From: Heliocybe sulcata
Taxonomy: Eukaryota; Basidiomycota; Agaricomycetes; Gloeophyllales; Gloeophyllaceae
NCBI GenBank assembly: GCA_004369045.1
Contig: ML213515.1
Span: 204,059-268,058, forward strand
Reading direction: 5' to 3'
DNA length: 64,000 nucleotides
Part shown: positions 62,000 to 64,000 of the stretch, in pieces
Position numbering within the stretch: position 1 is the stretch's first letter
Layout: every line of letters begins with the position of its first letter
The notes under the pieces: model-generated
Databases searched by the model: none
Told to the model about the DNA's origin: nothing
What the model saw: only the letters and a program-made list of their open reading frames with translations
Program-made: the position numbers and the translations under genes

Positions 62000-64000
62000 A
62001 TGCGTCGAAACCCCGAAGGCAAGGTCTTTTGCGATTGTGAAGAAAAATGTGGTGGGGGTAAATGGATCAGCGAGCGCACATTTTACACACATAAAAAGCG
62101 TCGTTGTGAAGAGACTCAAAACTGCTATATCGCTGACATGCAAGCATATCTAGGTACCACTAGTTCCACTGCAGTACAAGCATCCTCTCGGAGTACCAAC
62201 AGTGCTGCCAGAAAGTGTGGTCCTCCTGACACAGGATCTGACAGTGAGCGTATAGTGAGTAAACAGTTTGAACCGCACCAAATGAGAGATACTGACAATC
62301 CACAAGGAATCCAACCATGACAGTCCCATGCATGACGCGGAATATTTCTCTAACGCTCACACCCAACTGCCAGAGCATCCGGACTTTGATGACCATTTAC
62401 ACGATGAACACGACTTCAACATGCCCGAACTCCCTGCCAACGACTTCTTCCAGCATCTCTCTGACGAAGAACATTCTGAGCATGCCTCTGACATAGATGA
62501 AGAGCTGGAGGATGACAATGAAGATGCGCTGGTGGACGACAACCTTCCGCATGAGAGTGATTTGGATGACGAAGATCAACTCGATACAGATCCAGAGTAT
62601 GAAGAGTACATTGGCAACATAGACGAGATTAGGGACGCTGATCAATATATCAAGTTGATCAAGAATGCTACGCTGTCTGACGGCCACTCTCGTATGGACG
62701 ACGAAGTGCTCCAACGTCTCCTCGACCCCCCCCCCCAGTCCATCCTCGAGATTGACGACCCCGACATTCTATTCTCGATACGCGTTTACCTCTCGCTCAC
62801 TGAGGCCTCCAAGCAGTGCTACAAGTCCATGCAACGAGCAGTTCGCGAACGCTTCGGTGAAGGTGTCAAAATGCTTTCATTCTACGAAGTCCGGAAACTC
62901 ACAGGAGAGTTGACTGGCATCTACCCGATCGTCTACGGCATGTGCAAGAACAGCTGTATGGCATATACTGGTCCTTATGCTGATCTCGACACTTGCAAGT
63001 ACTGCGCACACCCGCGCTATGATCCCAAGAAGAGCAAAAGAGGCAAACACATCCCTTACCAGACGTTCTCGACATTCCCGGTTGGTCCACAGCTACAGGC
63101 GCTAATGTGGTCCCCCAAGAGTGCCGAGTCTATGATGTACCGTCAGACTCGTACAAAACAACTCTTCGACCTTCTCGGGACCAGCAACCGACCTCATCTC
63201 GACGAATTCGACGATGTGCTCTGCGGTAACGCTTATCTCGAAGCAGTCAACTCTGGCGATATCCAAGATGAGGACATGGTTCTCATGTTCTCCGCTGACG
63301 GCACCCAGTTGTACAAGAACAAGCTATCCGATTTTTGGATATATATTTGGGTTATAGTCGACCTCTCCCCCAATAAGCACTACAAAAAGAAGCATATCAT
63401 ACCTGGTACTATTATCCCTGGACCAAACAAGCCGAAAAACCTGGACTCATTTCTTTTCCCCGGCCTGCACCACTTTTCCGCTATCTCCGCCGAGCCTGGT
63501 ATTCCATTCCCATCCTTGGCTTCTGCTTGCCCTTGCCGATGCGCCTGGTATGGCTGCACTAAATGGTCTTGTCGGCAGCCAGGGCTTTCATGGATGCCGG
63601 ATATACTGTCCTCAGAAAGGACGCCACAAGAAGGATGGAACAAGATATTATCCCATCCGCCTAAAGCCTGATCGCACCGTTGCTGGGTCTGACTTTCCGG
63701 ATCTTCCTCTCGGCCCTCCCAATCCAACCAAGGAAGAATACGACCGCAATCTGGCCCTGCTCAAGACTGCCAACAATCCCTCACATTACAAGGACTTACG
63801 TCTACAGACAGGTATTTGCAAGCCGACAATCTTCAGCGGTATCTCCCGTAGTTTCGGCTCTCCCAAAGTATTTGGTGTCGACATCATGCATCTCCCAGCT
63901 CTGAATATACCCGACCTTCTGATCCCTCTCTGGCACGGAACTCTCAAATGCCCTGGGGAGGATAAGCGCACTTGGGATTGGGCCGTGCTCCAGGGCAATG
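62000..64000 (+). pseudogene. CACTA/Tnp2-type DNA transposase, frameshifted, runs off window
   Basis: This is the transposase of a cut-and-paste element of the basidiomycete CACTA (Tnp2) group. Exon 1 (62000-62254) has a Cys/His finger-like start (GKVFCDCEEKCGGGKW, then RTFYTHKKRRC). A 52-base intron (62255-62306) joins ESNHDSPMHDAEY. A long acidic region (EELEDDNEDALVDDN) follows, then TCKYCAHPRYDPKKSKRGK and DMVLMFSADGTQLYKNKLSD, where the DG-x-Q-LY block holds the presumed first catalytic Asp. NLDSFLFPGLHH comes next. Between about 63475 and 63530 the frame shifts and part of the conserved text is missing. The new frame reads GLVGSQGFHGCRIYCPQKGR and VFGVDIMHLPALNIPDLLIP up to the window end. 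The element is probably dead. Codons and family differ from the neighbouring genes. Confidence 0.85.
62726..62736 (+). repeat. Poly-C run (11 bases) inside the transposase
   Basis: Eleven C in a row encode Pro-Pro-Pro in frame. Such runs are prone to slippage or sequencing error, but here the frame is kept on both sides. Confidence 0.8.

Overview
This window is nuclear DNA of a filamentous basidiomycete, most likely an Agaricomycete. Almost every gene is cut by short (about 50-70 nt) GT-AG introns. The gene set fits mushroom-forming or wood-decay fungi: a flavin-dependent halogenase of the basidiomycete phenol type, lineage-typical multi-pass membrane proteins, MYND-finger and F-box proteins, a PriB-like Zn2Cys6 factor, and a CACTA/Tnp2-type transposase. 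A species cannot be named from the sequence alone. The sequence holds an 845-base run of N (10880-11724).

Layout. 1-235 is a degenerate array built on TACAAG with a period of about 10-12 bp. 323-8204 looks like a small specialised-metabolism locus: an N-terminally truncated PLP aminotransferase (+), an alpha/beta hydrolase (-), a stand-alone adenylate-forming enzyme (+) and a flavin-dependent halogenase (-). 9645-12024 holds a multi-pass membrane protein broken by the N gap. 12578-13245 is a MYND-finger protein, and 13687-14273 is a MITE-like element with 17-bp inverted ends. 15157-24044 carries a C2-domain/proline-rich protein, an F-box protein, an FAD amine-oxidase-like enzyme, an NAD(P)-dependent epimerase-like enzyme and an uncertain small gene.

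24045-28704 has two secreted hydrolases (GH71 alpha-1,3-glucanase and phospholipase B), followed by a PriB-like Zn2Cys6 regulator (28980-32698, -). 34399-36997 has a membrane protein and a second MYND protein. 37117-43630 is a complete YOR1-like ABCC transporter, and 44106-45681 is a secreted GH28 rhamnogalacturonase-like enzyme. 46737-55026 is a housekeeping block: TAN1, capping protein beta, a PPIL3-type cyclophilin, a divergent G-alpha subunit and ASA1. 55823-58762 holds two adjacent single-pass membrane proteins, one with a cytoplasmic SH3 domain and one with NPF motifs. 59463-61400 has a multi-pass membrane protein and an uncertain small membrane protein. 62000 to the window end is a frameshifted Tnp2-type transposase.

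The most useful leads are: (1) the halogenase/adenylation/hydrolase/aminotransferase locus, a candidate for a small halogenated metabolite; (2) the G-alpha protein, in which the positions equivalent to Ras Gly12 and Gln61 are both alanine, predicting impaired GTP hydrolysis; (3) the TA-flanked MITE-like element; and (4) the cyclophilin gene whose first coding exon is just ATG and which also has a GC-AG intron. No CRISPR array, rRNA or confident tRNA was seen. Exon boundaries were inferred by eye from splice signals and frame continuity and are approximate unless exact positions are stated.
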